Assembly (NCBI GenBank): GCA_031549455.1
Contig: JAVBPT010000003.1
Span: forward strand, 18,649 to 82,648
Direction: 5' to 3'
From: JAVBPT01 sp031549455
Lineage (GTDB): Bacteria; Bacillota; Clostridia; Lachnospirales; JAKSVV01
Length of the DNA stretch: 64,000 nucleotides
Part shown: positions 25,542 to 34,678 of the stretch, piece by piece
Position numbering within the stretch: the stretch's first letter is position 1
Layout: each line of letters begins with the position of its first letter
The notes under the pieces: model-generated
Databases searched by the model: none
What the model saw: only the letters and a program-made list of their open reading frames with translations
Told to the model about the DNA's origin: nothing
Made by a program: the position numbers and the translations under genes

Positions 25542-26735
25542 ATGGACGTTGAAGAATTTTGTAATATCTATTTTGTTGAGAGAAAAGGCACAGATTCATT
25601 AAAATGGGATGCTTTGGCAGAACGTTTTGGCGAGGATGGCCTTATTTCTTTGTGGGTTGCGGATATGGACTTTAGGGCACCGGAGTGCATTCAAAAGGCA
25701 CTAAGACAAAGAATTGATCATGGCGTATTCGGTTATAGCCTTGTACCGGATGATTATTATGATGCTTTTTCAAGATGGCTTCGTGCAAAGCATCATTATA
25801 CGCTGGAGAAGGAGTGGGTTCGTTTTGCACCAGGAGTGGTGGCAAGTCTTTACTGGCTTATTCAGGCATTTACAAAGGAAGGGGATACAATCCTCGTGTG
25901 CCCGCCCGTTTATTATCCCTTTTTTAACAGTATAAAAGACACCAAAAGAGAGTTGATAAAGTGTGATCTGATGAATGATGGAGGAAATTATACGATCGAT
26001 TATTGCGAGCTAGAAAAGAAAATAAAAGAAAACCAAGTCAAAATGATCATTCATGCTTCACCACACAATCCGGTGGGTAGGGTCTGGAGTGAGGAAGAAT
26101 TGGTTCGCTTGCTAGAGATCTGTAAGCGAAACGAAGTTTTATGTATATCGGATGAGATACATGGAGACCTTATTCTCTCAGGCAATATGTTTCAATCGGT
26201 TCTTGCGGTAAGAGGCGGAGAGTATAGGAGCCAGGTCATTGTGCTGAATTCTGCTTCCAAAACCTTTAATCTAGCTGCTCTCGCGCATTCACATATTTTG
26301 ATTCCAAACCCGGACTGGAGAAAAAGGTATGATGATTATGAGTTATCACATTTGCAAGTGGGAGGGAACCTGTTAGGAAGGATAGCGACGAAAACGGCTT
26401 ACCGAGAAGGTTCGGAGTGGTTAGACGCGCTATTAAAAGTCATACAACATAATTATGATTATCTGAAAAAAGAACTAATAAAGGCTTGTCCTAAAATAGG
26501 TGTGTCGCCCCTTGAGGGGACATATCTTGCGTGGATTGACTTAAGAGCCTATTTAGGGGAGAATACACAGGAGCTCATTCAACAAAAAAGTAGATTGGCA
26601 GTGGATTATGGAGAATGGTTTGGGGAAGCATATAAAGGTTTTATAAGAATGAACCTGGCGACAAAACCGGAGAATATTCGAAAAGCGGTCAAAAACATCA
26701 TAATAAATTTGAAACACGATTCTGCTCTTGCATAA
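25542..26735 (+). CDS. patB: PatB/MalY-type PLP aminotransferase (C-S lyase)
   Basis: 397 residues. Fold-type I aminotransferase with the MalY/PatB start Trp-Asp-x-Leu and Leu-Trp-Val-Ala-Asp-Met-Asp-Phe near 37-44, Ser-Pro-His-Asn-Pro-Val-Gly near 178, Ser-Asp-Glu-Ile-His-Gly-Asp and the PLP lysine in Ser-Ala-Ser-Lys-Thr-Phe-Asn near 238. These enzymes usually cleave cystathionine or cysteine to pyruvate, ammonia and a thiol. The symbol is by family; the substrate is not proven. Four bases after the MazG-like gene. Confidence 0.88.
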   Translation: MDVEEFCNIYFVERKGTDSLKWDALAERFGEDGLISLWVADMDFRAPECIQKALRQRIDHGVFGYSLVPDDYYDAFSRWLRAKHHYTLEKEWVRFAPGVVASLYWLIQAFTKEGDTILVCPPVYYPFFNSIKDTKRELIKCDLMNDGGNYTIDYCELEKKIKENQVKMIIHASPHNPVGRVWSEEELVRLLEICKRNEVLCISDEIHGDLILSGNMFQSVLAVRGGEYRSQVIVLNSASKTFNLAALAHSHILIPNPDWRKRYDDYELSHLQVGGNLLGRIATKTAYREGSEWLDALLKVIQHNYDYLKKELIKACPKIGVSPLEGTYLAWIDLRAYLGENTQELIQQKSRLAVDYGEWFGEAYKGFIRMNLATKPENIRKAVKNIIINLKHDSALA

Positions 26736-26784
26736 TGATGAGATTTGTGATATTGTATAGCCAAGATAAGTGCACGGAGGAATA

Positions 26785-27441
26785 GTGATCAAGGTTATTC
26801 GAATAGAAGGATTTTATGAAGAACGTTGGAAAAGGAAGTTTAATAAGAATCAATCCTTTGATCTGCTTGCCTTGGTGGATCAGGATGGATGGTTTGAGGC
26901 AATTGGAATGTATCAGGACAGAAAGTTGAATGAGGAAAGGTATGCGACGGGTAGTCTAGTACAAAGGCGAGGGATTATAATGACCCAATTTACAAAGGAC
27001 GCATGCAGTCAAGATTTGAATTTTATTGGTTTTACAGATGAAACGAGTGAACATGGTTACACTGTTTCTGGCGGATGGCAAGAGCATGAAGGCATTTTCG
27101 ATCTTGTGGAGAGAGGAAATGCAAAAATTATGATCACAGAGCTAGAGGCGAGAGAAGAGGAGATGGAAAAGATAGCTCGTCGGATCGAAGCGTGGAAGCT
27201 TGGAACCAATCCAATTATGGAGGCTTCAATTCAAACGGCGAGGGAGAACAGACAGGAGATGATCGGGGAGTTTGAGGTCTATTATAATGAGTATCCAGGC
27301 CTTACCTGGGATGAGGTGAGGGCTAGAATGCATGCAGAAAGAATTGAACAAGAAAAAGACGAACCTGTGTTCGGACCGTATGCCTACCCGATGGGTGGGA
27401 AACCGTCAGCCTGGTTTGAGATATGGGATGAAGAGCTATAA
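26785..27441 (+). CDS. Unknown protein with charged helical middle segment
   Basis: 218 residues from a GTG with CGGAGGA three bases upstream. I do not recognise the family. The first 100 residues look like an alpha/beta domain (Ile-Lys-Val-Ile-Arg-Ile-Glu-Gly-Phe-Tyr at the start). Residues about 110-150 are highly charged helix, and the C-terminal half is rich in Glu, Met and aromatic residues (Tyr-Pro-Gly-Leu-Thr-Trp-Asp-Glu-Val). No signal peptide or membrane segment: probably cytosolic. It is followed by a terminator and closes the long rimP-to-patB block, from which it is 49 bases away. Confidence 0.7.
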   Translation: MIKVIRIEGFYEERWKRKFNKNQSFDLLALVDQDGWFEAIGMYQDRKLNEERYATGSLVQRRGIIMTQFTKDACSQDLNFIGFTDETSEHGYTVSGGWQEHEGIFDLVERGNAKIMITELEAREEEMEKIARRIEAWKLGTNPIMEASIQTARENRQEMIGEFEVYYNEYPGLTWDEVRARMHAERIEQEKDEPVFGPYAYPMGGKPSAWFEIWDEEL

Positions 27442-27460
27442 TGATAGCTTTTTATTTTTG
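27434..27460 (+). terminator. Terminator overlapping the stop of the unknown gene
   Basis: AGCTAT, 4-base loop, ATAGCT and then TTTTTATTTTT; the stem includes the stop codon at 27439-27441. The rest of the gap to flhA (27461-27601) is very AT-rich with no confident promoter. Confidence 0.75.
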
Positions 27461-27601
27461 AAAAAATAAAGAAATATAAAAAAAGTAAAAAAGCTATGTA
27501 CTTTTAAAAAAAGATTGGTATGATAATAAATAATTGTAGATAAATGATGTAAAAACGTAAAAATTGTATAAAATATATATAAAAAAAGGTTGGAGGGGAA
27601 A

Positions 27602-29644
27602 GTGAAAATCGGTCAATTTGCTCTAGGGATAGTGGTTATATTTTCGGTACTATTATTTTTAATACCACTGAATCCAATTGTCATGGACTTTTTACTTGCG
27701 GTCAATATCACCATTTCAATTATCCTTTTGCTAAATGCACTTTATGTGAAGGAAGCGATTGATATGGCAGTATTCCCTTCCCTCTTATTGATAACCACAA
27801 TATTCCGCCTTTCGTTAAATCTATCATCGACCAGACTTATTTTAACAACAGGGGCGGCTGGAAAAATTATTGAAACATTCGGTTCTTTTGTTGCAGGAGG
27901 AAACGAGATCGTAGGAATTATCTTATTTGTGATTATTGTAATCATTAACTTCCTAGTTATCACCAAGGGCGCAGAAAGAGTGGCAGAAGTGACAGCACGT
28001 TTCACTTTGGATGCAATGCCTGGAAAACAGATGGCAATCGACGCGGATTTAAATACAGGCTCTATTACGGAGGCGCAAGCCAGGGAAAGACGGGATAAAA
28101 TACAACAAGAATCAGCCTTTTACGGGGCCATGGATGGAGCCAGTAAGTTCATCAAAAATGATGCGATAGCAGGAATTATTATTACTTTTATTAATATTAT
28201 AGCAGGAATTATTATCGGAGCGACCCAACTGGGTTACACCATTACAGAATCCTTATCCAGGTTCACCATTCTTACCATTGGAGACGGGTTGGTGAGCCAG
28301 ATTCCAGCGCTTCTTATCTCAGTGGCAACAGGGATGTTAATTACAAAAGCGGCAAAAGAAAGTGATCTTGGAGAGGAAATTATTAAGCAGCTCTTCTCGC
28401 TTCCTAAAGTACTCCTCCTCGCAGGATCCGTTATTGTTATTTTGGGTTTGACAACGCCGCTTCCATTTTATGCAATGGTTCCTACGGGCGCTGTCTGCAT
28501 TATTTCAGCTCTAGCAATAGAAAAGAATTTGAAAGTGAGAGAGGTTGAAAGCGAAGTAACCGCAGAAGATACGGAGATTGAAGAAATTAGAAAACCAGAA
28601 AATGTTCTGGGTATAATGGGTATAGACCCGATTGAGCTTGAGTTTGGATATGGCATCATTCCTTTTGCAGATGTGTCCCAGGGTGGAGATATGCTTGACC
28701 GGGTGGTTATCATTCGAAAGCAAGTGGCACTTGAGCTTGGGACGATTGTTCCAATCATACGGTTGAGAGATAACATTCAACTCAATCCAAATCAATATGT
28801 AATCAAAATCAAAGGGGTTGAGATTGCAAATGGCGAGATCATGTTTGACCATTATATGGCAATGAATCCAGGTTATGTTGAAGAAGAAATACCAGGGATT
28901 GACACAATCGAACCGGCTTTTGGAATGAATGCGCTCTGGATTACGGAAAAAGAGAGAGAACATGCAGAGGGCTTAGGGTATATTGTGACAGATCCGTCCA
29001 CAATTATTATTACACATCTAACAGAAGTGGTAAAGGCACATTTGCATGAAATCCTTACACGTCAAGATGTACAAGCTTTAATTGATAAGGTAAAGGAAAC
29101 AAATGAGGTATTAATTGGAGAGCTCACACCAAAACTGATGTCCATTGGGGAGATACAAAAAGTGCTTGCCAATTTATTAAAAGAAAAGGTATCTATCCGG
29201 GACCTTGTTACGATTTTTGAAACGCTTGCAGATCACGCTCAGGTTACAAAGGACTCAGAACTATTAACGGAATATGTGAGGCAAGGTCTGGCCAGGGCAA
29301 TATCGAAACAACACTTTAGTAATAAAGACACCAATAAGGTGATTACACTTGATCCTACGATTGAACAAAGTATAATGGATTCAATCCAAAAAACAGAACA
29401 GGGTTCTTATGTTACGCTTGAACCAAGTTATGTGAACAAGATGGTGAATAAAATAAAAGAAATGATAGAGGATGCTTTCATTGGTGGAGAAGCACCGATC
29501 ATACTGACTTCGCCAATTGTCAGGATCTATTTCAAAAAAATTATAGAACAGATGCTGCCAAATGTGAAGGTTTTATCTTATAATGAAGTGGATACAAACG
29601 TTGAAATACAAGCGATAGGAATGGTGAGTTTAAATGAAGGTTAA
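27602..29644 (+). CDS. flhA: Flagellar type III export protein FlhA
   Basis: 680 residues, GTG start behind GGAGGGG (an upstream in-frame TTG at 27590 precedes that site and is rejected). About eight membrane helices in the first 310 residues enclose the FHIPEP signature Arg-Leu-Ser-Leu-Asn-Leu-Ser-Ser-Thr-Arg and the long loop Gly-Ala-Glu-Arg-Val-Ala-Glu-Val-x-Ala-Arg-Phe-Thr-Leu-Asp-Ala-Met-Pro-Gly-Lys. The C-terminal half is the cytosolic ring domain that docks export substrates. First gene of flhA-flhF-flhG; the other flagellar genes are outside the window. Confidence 0.97.
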   Translation: MKIGQFALGIVVIFSVLLFLIPLNPIVMDFLLAVNITISIILLLNALYVKEAIDMAVFPSLLLITTIFRLSLNLSSTRLILTTGAAGKIIETFGSFVAGGNEIVGIILFVIIVIINFLVITKGAERVAEVTARFTLDAMPGKQMAIDADLNTGSITEAQARERRDKIQQESAFYGAMDGASKFIKNDAIAGIIITFINIIAGIIIGATQLGYTITESLSRFTILTIGDGLVSQIPALLISVATGMLITKAAKESDLGEEIIKQLFSLPKVLLLAGSVIVILGLTTPLPFYAMVPTGAVCIISALAIEKNLKVREVESEVTAEDTEIEEIRKPENVLGIMGIDPIELEFGYGIIPFADVSQGGDMLDRVVIIRKQVALELGTIVPIIRLRDNIQLNPNQYVIKIKGVEIANGEIMFDHYMAMNPGYVEEEIPGIDTIEPAFGMNALWITEKEREHAEGLGYIVTDPSTIIITHLTEVVKAHLHEILTRQDVQALIDKVKETNEVLIGELTPKLMSIGEIQKVLANLLKEKVSIRDLVTIFETLADHAQVTKDSELLTEYVRQGLARAISKQHFSNKDTNKVITLDPTIEQSIMDSIQKTEQGSYVTLEPSYVNKMVNKIKEMIEDAFIGGEAPIILTSPIVRIYFKKIIEQMLPNVKVLSYNEVDTNVEIQAIGMVSLNEG

Positions 29645-30848
29645 AAGGTACGAAGGCAAATCAGAGAAGGAAGTAATGGAGAAAATCAAGCTGGATATGG
29701 GTCCAGAAGCTCTTATTTTAAACATAAGAAGGGTTGAACCAAAGGGATTCTTTAGCTTTTTTAAATCGCCAATTGTGGAGATAACAGCCACAAATGACAA
29801 ATTGTTTACGAAAGTGGGCCTAAATAGTAATGCGATCGAAAAGGTGGAAGAGGAAAAGAAAACGGTCATCAGTAAAGAAGGAATGAATGCTTATAGCAAT
29901 AAACCAATAGAGCAGGAATCGAAGCCTACAGTTAAGCATGAGGCAATGAAAAATATTGAAGACAAAATTGATAATTTGGAAGCCATTTTGAAATCTGTAA
30001 CGGAAAAACTGCAGTCAGATGTAGGCACAACCCAGACAGTTGAAAAAAAATATAGCAGTAATATTGTTAAACTTTTTTATGACAATATGATTCGAAATGA
30101 GGTTTTGCCAGAGGTGGCGGACAAAATTTTGGATGGACTTGAGAAGGAAAGTGAAAAAAGCAATGTGAATGAACTTGTCCGAGTTGTATATAACAGAATT
30201 ATAGATCTTCTTGGGAAACCAGAGGAAATTAAAATTGAAAAAAATGCAGGGGAACCCAAAGTGGTTGTATTCGTTGGGCCGACCGGTGTCGGAAAAACGA
30301 CCACAATTGCTAAAGTGATAGCAACTTTTATATTGAATAACAAGAAAAACGTTGGACTTCTTACTGCCGATACATACAGAATTGCAGCTGTTGAACAACT
30401 AAAAACATATGCAGAAATATTGGGATCTGCAATTGAAGTTGTTTATTCGCCAGAAGAGTTGGAAGAAAAGATTCAGAAACAAAAAGAGAAAGATATTTTG
30501 TTCTTAGACACGGCAGGGAGATCACATAAAAATAAGGAACAATTCGAAGAACTTACAAAATTACTTGACTGCATTAGTAAAAAAGAGGTATACTTAGTAT
30601 TAAGTCTTCCAACCAAATATAGGGATCTTGTGGATATCATCCAGAAGTATTCTGAAATATTGGAGGAGTATAAAATTATCTTTACTAAGATGGATGAGAC
30701 AATGGGTGTTGGGAATATATTAAATATAAAAATGCTTACAGGCAAATCGTTTTCTTACATAACATTTGGGCAAGATGTACCAGATGATATTGAGGTTATG
30801 AATCCGGAAAAGATTGCCAAGTTTTTATTAGGGAGTTCGGAAAAATGA
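29634..30848 (+). CDS. flhF: Flagellar SRP-type GTPase FlhF
   Basis: 404 residues. A basic N-terminal B domain and linker (about 1-120), N domain, then a G domain with P-loop Gly-Pro-Thr-Gly-Val-Gly-Lys-Thr near 212, Asp-Thr-Tyr-Arg-Ile-Ala-Ala-Val-Glu-Gln-Leu and Asp-Thr-Ala-Gly-Arg-Ser. FlhF places and counts flagella together with FlhG. Overlaps flhA by 11 bases and flhG by four. Confidence 0.97.
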   Translation: MKVKRYEGKSEKEVMEKIKLDMGPEALILNIRRVEPKGFFSFFKSPIVEITATNDKLFTKVGLNSNAIEKVEEEKKTVISKEGMNAYSNKPIEQESKPTVKHEAMKNIEDKIDNLEAILKSVTEKLQSDVGTTQTVEKKYSSNIVKLFYDNMIRNEVLPEVADKILDGLEKESEKSNVNELVRVVYNRIIDLLGKPEEIKIEKNAGEPKVVVFVGPTGVGKTTTIAKVIATFILNNKKNVGLLTADTYRIAAVEQLKTYAEILGSAIEVVYSPEELEEKIQKQKEKDILFLDTAGRSHKNKEQFEELTKLLDCISKKEVYLVLSLPTKYRDLVDIIQKYSEILEEYKIIFTKMDETMGVGNILNIKMLTGKSFSYITFGQDVPDDIEVMNPEKIAKFLLGSSEK

Positions 30849-31783
30849 AGGATCAAGCCGAGAAGTTAAGAGAGATCTTAAAAGAGAATGAAACCACGGA
30901 TGTAACAAAAAGCAATGCGGATATTATTACGATTACAAGTGGGAAAGGTGGCGTTGGAAAGACAAACGTTGCCGTCAATCTTGCTCTTAACCTGATCAAA
31001 AAAGGGAAGAAGGTTCTGGTAATCGATGCAGACCTTGGTCTTGCGAACGTAGAAATCTTAATGGGAACCATTCCGAAATATAACTTTCTTGCGCTTATGA
31101 ACGATGGAAGAGAAATTGCAGAGATTATTTCAGATGGGCCAGAGGGATTAAAGTTTATATCCGGAGGGTCTGGGATATGAGAACTGGCCAATCTAAGTGA
31201 CGAAAAGTTTAGGATATTTGCGAAAGAATTGATCAAGCTGGATCAGATGTTTGATATAATTATTATTGATACCGGAGCCGGGATCTCAGATTCTGTTATG
31301 GCTTTTTTACAAGTGGCCACAAAAGTGTTGCTTGTCACAACGGGGGATCCAACCTCTATTACAGATGCCTATGCTCTTCTAAAAGTGTTTAAGAATGCAA
31401 TGGGTGAGAATAAACCGGACATTAAAGTGATTGTAAATATGGTGACTTCAAGAGAAAAGGCAGAAGGAACCTTTTTGAAATTAAATCAGGTTTGTGAAAA
31501 ATTTTTAAATATGAATATAGAGGTAATTGAATATTTGCCGAATGACGTTTCGTTGGGAAAAGCGGTAATGATGCAAAAGCCAGTTAGTATTTTGTTTCCT
31601 AAATCAGATATTGGTCTTGCGTTTTCAAGGCTTGCCAATAAGGTGGATGAGGAAATTGCTTATAGTAAAATTGAAAAGCTGGAGGATTTAAAAAATTCTA
31701 TTGAGGAGAAAATGCAACGGGATTCAAAAAGAGGTCTCTTTTCTTTGATTCATCATATGCTAAGAAAAAAGGAGGATCTATGA
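30845..31783 (+). pseudogene. flhG: FlhG (MinD-like flagellar ATPase) with in-frame TGA
   Basis: A 312-codon frame broken only by TGA at 31178-31180 (codon 112, in Gly-Gly-Ser-Gly-Ile-stop-Glu-Leu-Ala-Asn). The deviant Walker A Gly-Lys-Gly-Gly-Val-Gly-Lys-Thr is at about 33-40 and Asp-Ala-Asp-Leu-Gly-Leu-Ala-Asn near 60; after the stop come Ile-Ile-Ile-Asp-Thr-Gly-Ala-Gly and the membrane-binding C-terminal helix. FlhG is an FlhF-activating ATPase that limits flagellar number. Both halves are well preserved and the next gene overlaps the end, so a point error (AGA to TGA is simplest) or a very recent mutation is likely. If real, FlhG is lost and flagellation should be abnormal. Confidence 0.85.
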
Positions 31784-32694
31784 ATGCACACGTAAGATCG
31801 GCAGTAGCAACAAGAATAACACTGGTTGGTTTGTTCGTGAATGTCTTGCTCACAATATCCAAGATCATTGTGGGGGTATGTGCAAACAGTCTGGCCTTGA
31901 TTGCGGATGGAATCCATTCCTTAACAGATATGGTTTCGGATATTTTTATTCTGATTTCCTTCCAATTTTCTAAAAAGCCGGCAGACAAAGATCACAACTA
32001 TGGTCACGCAAAAGCGGATGTTGTTGCAGAGGTGCTTCTAAGTATGGTTCTTTTTTTTGTCGCATTTAACATGATTAAGCAAGGAATTACCTCCCTTTGG
32101 AATTACAAAGAATTAAAACTTACTTCACCAAGTATGATTGCACTGGCCATGGCGGCAATTTCGACTGTGGTGAAAGAAGGATTATATCAATACACGATGC
32201 ATTATGCCAAAATTTTAAAGCTGAGAGTTTTGGAAGCGAATGCCTTTCATCATAGAACAGACTCCTTTTCTTCGGTTGCTGTTTTAATCGGACTAACAAT
32301 TGCCAAAATTTTTGGGGGGATGTGGGGACTGCTAGATCCAGCGCTTGCTATTGTGATCGCCTTCTACATTATGAAGATTGGTTTCGATATATTTAAAAAA
32401 GCAACCTATGATTTGACAGATGGGTCAGTGAGCGAAGGCGATTTTAATGAGATTTTAAAAATTCTTTCGGAGATAGAAGAAATCAAAGATCCGCATAATG
32501 TTCGCACCAGAAGGATTGGGTCCAATATGGCAGTTGAGATGCATGTTCGGGTAAATCCCAAACTGTCCGTGAAAGAGGCTCATGATATTACACGGACAAT
32601 TGAAAACAAAATAAGGTATCGTTTTGGCAAGGAAACATTCATTTCGGTTCATGTGGAACCTTTTAAAGTAACAGTGGAAGAATGGAATATTTAA
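31780..32694 (+). CDS. Cation diffusion facilitator (metal efflux)
   Basis: 304 residues with six membrane helices in the first 205. The transport site is intact: Ala-Asp-Gly-Ile-His-Ser-Leu-Thr-Asp in helix 2 and His-His-Arg-Thr-Asp-Ser in helix 5. A cytosolic C-terminal domain (about 215-304, Met-x-Val-x-Met-His-Val-Arg-Val) mediates dimerisation. It exchanges Zn, Fe or Mn for protons; the paired His-Asp/His-Asp pattern does not settle the metal. It overlaps flhG by four bases but need not relate to flagella. Confidence 0.93.
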   Translation: MNAHVRSAVATRITLVGLFVNVLLTISKIIVGVCANSLALIADGIHSLTDMVSDIFILISFQFSKKPADKDHNYGHAKADVVAEVLLSMVLFFVAFNMIKQGITSLWNYKELKLTSPSMIALAMAAISTVVKEGLYQYTMHYAKILKLRVLEANAFHHRTDSFSSVAVLIGLTIAKIFGGMWGLLDPALAIVIAFYIMKIGFDIFKKATYDLTDGSVSEGDFNEILKILSEIEEIKDPHNVRTRRIGSNMAVEMHVRVNPKLSVKEAHDITRTIENKIRYRFGKETFISVHVEPFKVTVEEWNI

Positions 32695-32695
32695 T

Positions 32696-33547
32696 ATGAA
32701 GATCAATCAGTTTAACCTTCAAGATGTTCTGGATAGTGGTCAGACTTTTCGATATGAGCGATTAAAGGATGGCCGGTATCTAGTGTTATCAAAAGATCAG
32801 TATGGTCTATTTTCTGAACAGAAGGGTGAGTTCATCATGGAAACGGAAAATGAGGCCTATTTTAAACACTTTTTTGATTTGGAAAATGATTATACCACGA
32901 TCTCAAAAGAGATCATAAAAAAGCACGAGAAGATGAAAGAAATTTTGAAATATACAAATGGAATTAGGTTGTTAAAACAGGATACTTGGGAGATGATCCT
33001 ATCATTCATCCTTTCTTCCAACAACAATATACCAAGAATAAAGGGGCTGGTTAAAAATATTTGCGAAAAATACGGTCAGAAAATTGTGAGCGTTGATCAG
33101 AAAGACTATTTTTCTTTTCCGACACCGGAAGAAATGAAGAAGGCTACTTTAAGTGAGCTGAGATCGCTTGGGGTTGGCTTTAGAGATCAGTACATAATTG
33201 ATGCGCGCGATAAAATACGATCCCAAGAAATCTCTATTGAAGACTTGAGGGATATGGGTACGCAGGATGCACGTCTAGAACTGATGAAGATAAAAGGGGT
33301 TGGGAAAAAAGTGGCAGATTGTGTTTTGCTTTTTGGCTTAAATAAGACAGATGTATTCCCGGTCGATGTCTGGATTGAGAGAATTATGAGGGATTGGTTT
33401 GTTCCGGAAGATTTGAAAAAAAATGAGATTGAAACATATGCATTCAAAATGTTTGGGGAACAGATGGGTTACGCACAACAGTATATTTTCTACTACTGTA
33501 TTACCAAATATAGAGAAGATTTAAAAAATAGAAGCTCACAATTGTGA
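32696..33547 (+). CDS. ogg: 8-oxoguanine DNA glycosylase/AP lyase (Ogg1 type)
   Basis: 283 residues. Ogg N-terminal domain (about 1-110; Gln-Asp-Val-Leu-Asp-Ser-Gly-Gln-Thr-Phe-Arg) and the HhH-GPD domain with Gly-Val-Gly-Lys-Lys-Val-Ala-Asp-Cys near 201-209, containing the catalytic lysine, and Phe-Pro-Val-Asp-Val-Trp, containing the catalytic aspartate. It removes 8-oxoG opposite C. One base separates it from the efflux gene. Its last codons lie within a palindrome that serves as terminator for the opposite gene. Confidence 0.93.
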   Translation: MKINQFNLQDVLDSGQTFRYERLKDGRYLVLSKDQYGLFSEQKGEFIMETENEAYFKHFFDLENDYTTISKEIIKKHEKMKEILKYTNGIRLLKQDTWEMILSFILSSNNNIPRIKGLVKNICEKYGQKIVSVDQKDYFSFPTPEEMKKATLSELRSLGVGFRDQYIIDARDKIRSQEISIEDLRDMGTQDARLELMKIKGVGKKVADCVLLFGLNKTDVFPVDVWIERIMRDWFVPEDLKKNEIETYAFKMFGEQMGYAQQYIFYYCITKYREDLKNRSSQL

Positions 33548-33554
33548 GCTTCTA
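33529..33554 (-). terminator. Palindromic terminator for the LysM gene, inside the ogg 3' end
   Basis: A perfect palindrome centred at 33541/33542 (AGAAGCTCACAA and its complement, extended by one pair). On the minus strand it is followed by ATTTTTT, a good U tract; on the plus strand no T run follows. It codes for the last residues of Ogg. Confidence 0.75.
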
Positions 33555-33555
33555 A

Positions 33556-34533
33556 CTATTCATTGCTTTGTATAAAGTTTTCTGGAAATTGTTGCATAAT
33601 ACCATCTGCAAAGTAATCTGCCATATCCATGGCTTCTTCTTCTCCGGCATCAAAGGCGTCTATATCAGCTGGATAGTTTGCGGCAATACGATTTTGGATC
33701 TGTTCTCTAAGCAAATCAAGATGATTGTAGAGCATATTTCTAAGCACTTCTTTATCGTAATAAGGATTAATGGAGCTCAATGTTTCAGCAATATTATCAG
33801 CATTTGCATACCATTCTTGATTTAGGTTTTCAGCATCTTGCATTCTTCTATCGCGGAGAGCAGTCATAAGGTCTCCACCTATCCTTAGGTGTTCTCTAAA
33901 TAATTGTTCCACATTTTTTGCAATATTTTCAGGATAAAACCTTGCAAAGATTTTAGCCATATCCTGAGGGTTTCTCAACAAACGATTCGAAACTGCGGTT
34001 TGATCTCTTAGTCTTTCAATAATACTGATCATAAGCATACGTGTCCAGTTAACATGCTGTGCCCATACGGCGCGCATGTCTTCATCTAGTTCCATTTGTG
34101 GATCAATCTCAGAAACCATGGTATTGCCATTTGGCATCATTGGAGCGGTGCCAGTTGGACGTGCCATGTTGTTCGGCATAGTTGGATTCATTCCTGTGGG
34201 CCTAGCCATGTTGTTTGGCATGGTTGGGTTCATTCCTGTGGGTCTAGCCATATTGTTCGGTATGGTTGGAGCAGGACCCAAACGATTCATGCTAGTTCCA
34301 GGTGCCATAGGAGTTTGATTCATATTTGGTTCAGCCGGGTAAAAATCATCCTGTATAATAGGGGAATTGGTGCCCGGGCAGATTGTAAGGGTTGAACCGA
34401 CCTGTAGATTATAAGGATTTAAATTTGGGTTCAACGCTGTAATCATTTGTATTGTGGTTTGATAATATCTTGCGAGTTGGTATAAACTATCCCTTGGTTT
34501 AATTACGTGTAAAATAGGATTAGAACAATTCAT
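33556..34533 (-). CDS. LysM protein with Asn/Pro/Met-rich repeats
   Basis: 325 residues from the ATG behind GAGGAG; the frame continues upstream into non-coding DNA and that part is rejected. One LysM domain (about 7-55; Val-Ile-Lys-Pro-Arg-Asp-Ser-Leu-Tyr-Gln-Leu-Ala). A low-complexity linker (about 75-145) has a 14-residue unit repeated about three times (Pro-Asn-Asn-Met-Ala-Arg-Pro-Thr-Gly). An acidic, mostly helical domain (about 145-325) begins Met-Arg-Ala-Val-Trp-Ala-Gln-His-Val-Asn-Trp-Thr-Arg and recalls an uncharacterised Firmicute family. No signal peptide, which fits spore-coat LysM proteins made inside the mother cell. Spore association is inference only. Confidence 0.75.
   Translation of the reverse strand: MNCSNPILHVIKPRDSLYQLARYYQTTIQMITALNPNLNPYNLQVGSTLTICPGTNSPIIQDDFYPAEPNMNQTPMAPGTSMNRLGPAPTIPNNMARPTGMNPTMPNNMARPTGMNPTMPNNMARPTGTAPMMPNGNTMVSEIDPQMELDEDMRAVWAQHVNWTRMLMISIIERLRDQTAVSNRLLRNPQDMAKIFARFYPENIAKNVEQLFREHLRIGGDLMTALRDRRMQDAENLNQEWYANADNIAETLSSINPYYDKEVLRNMLYNHLDLLREQIQNRIAANYPADIDAFDAGEEEAMDMADYFADGIMQQFPENFIQSNE
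34151..34273 (-). repeat. Tandem 42-bp repeat in the LysM gene
   Basis: Units at 34151-34192 and 34193-34234, and a third nearly complete one from 34235. Copies differ at several third positions, so the repeat is not a recent assembly duplication. It codes for the 14-residue linker repeat. Confidence 0.9.
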
Positions 34534-34623
34534 AAAAAAATTTCTCCTCAAAATCGATATATTTCTATCATATGATTTACATTCTATAGCGTTACAGTGG
34601 GAGGCTTGGAAAGATAATGGGAA

Positions 34624-34652
34624 TAGACATTTTGAACGATATGGTATATAAT
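34624..34652 (+). promoter_or_regulatory. Sigma-A promoter of recG
   Basis: TAGACA (34624-34629), 17-base spacer, perfect TATAAT (34647-34652), 26 bases before the recG ATG. The divergent gap 34534-34678 shows nothing else clear. Confidence 0.65.
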
Positions 34653-34678
34653 ATATTACAAAGGCGTAGAAGGAAAAT

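Noticed and set aside
27461..27601. Promoter before flhA of the flagellar sigma-D type
   Set aside because: No TAAA-N15-GCCGATAA-like pair was seen; a TATGAT at 27519 lacks a good -35 box.
31178..31180. TGA in flhG as selenocysteine or tryptophan
   Set aside because: No SECIS-like hairpin was recognised after it, FlhG has no redox residue at this place, and TGA ends several other genes in the window.
34151..34273. 42-bp repeats as a CRISPR array
   Set aside because: Units are directly adjacent without spacers, are in frame and code for a protein linker.
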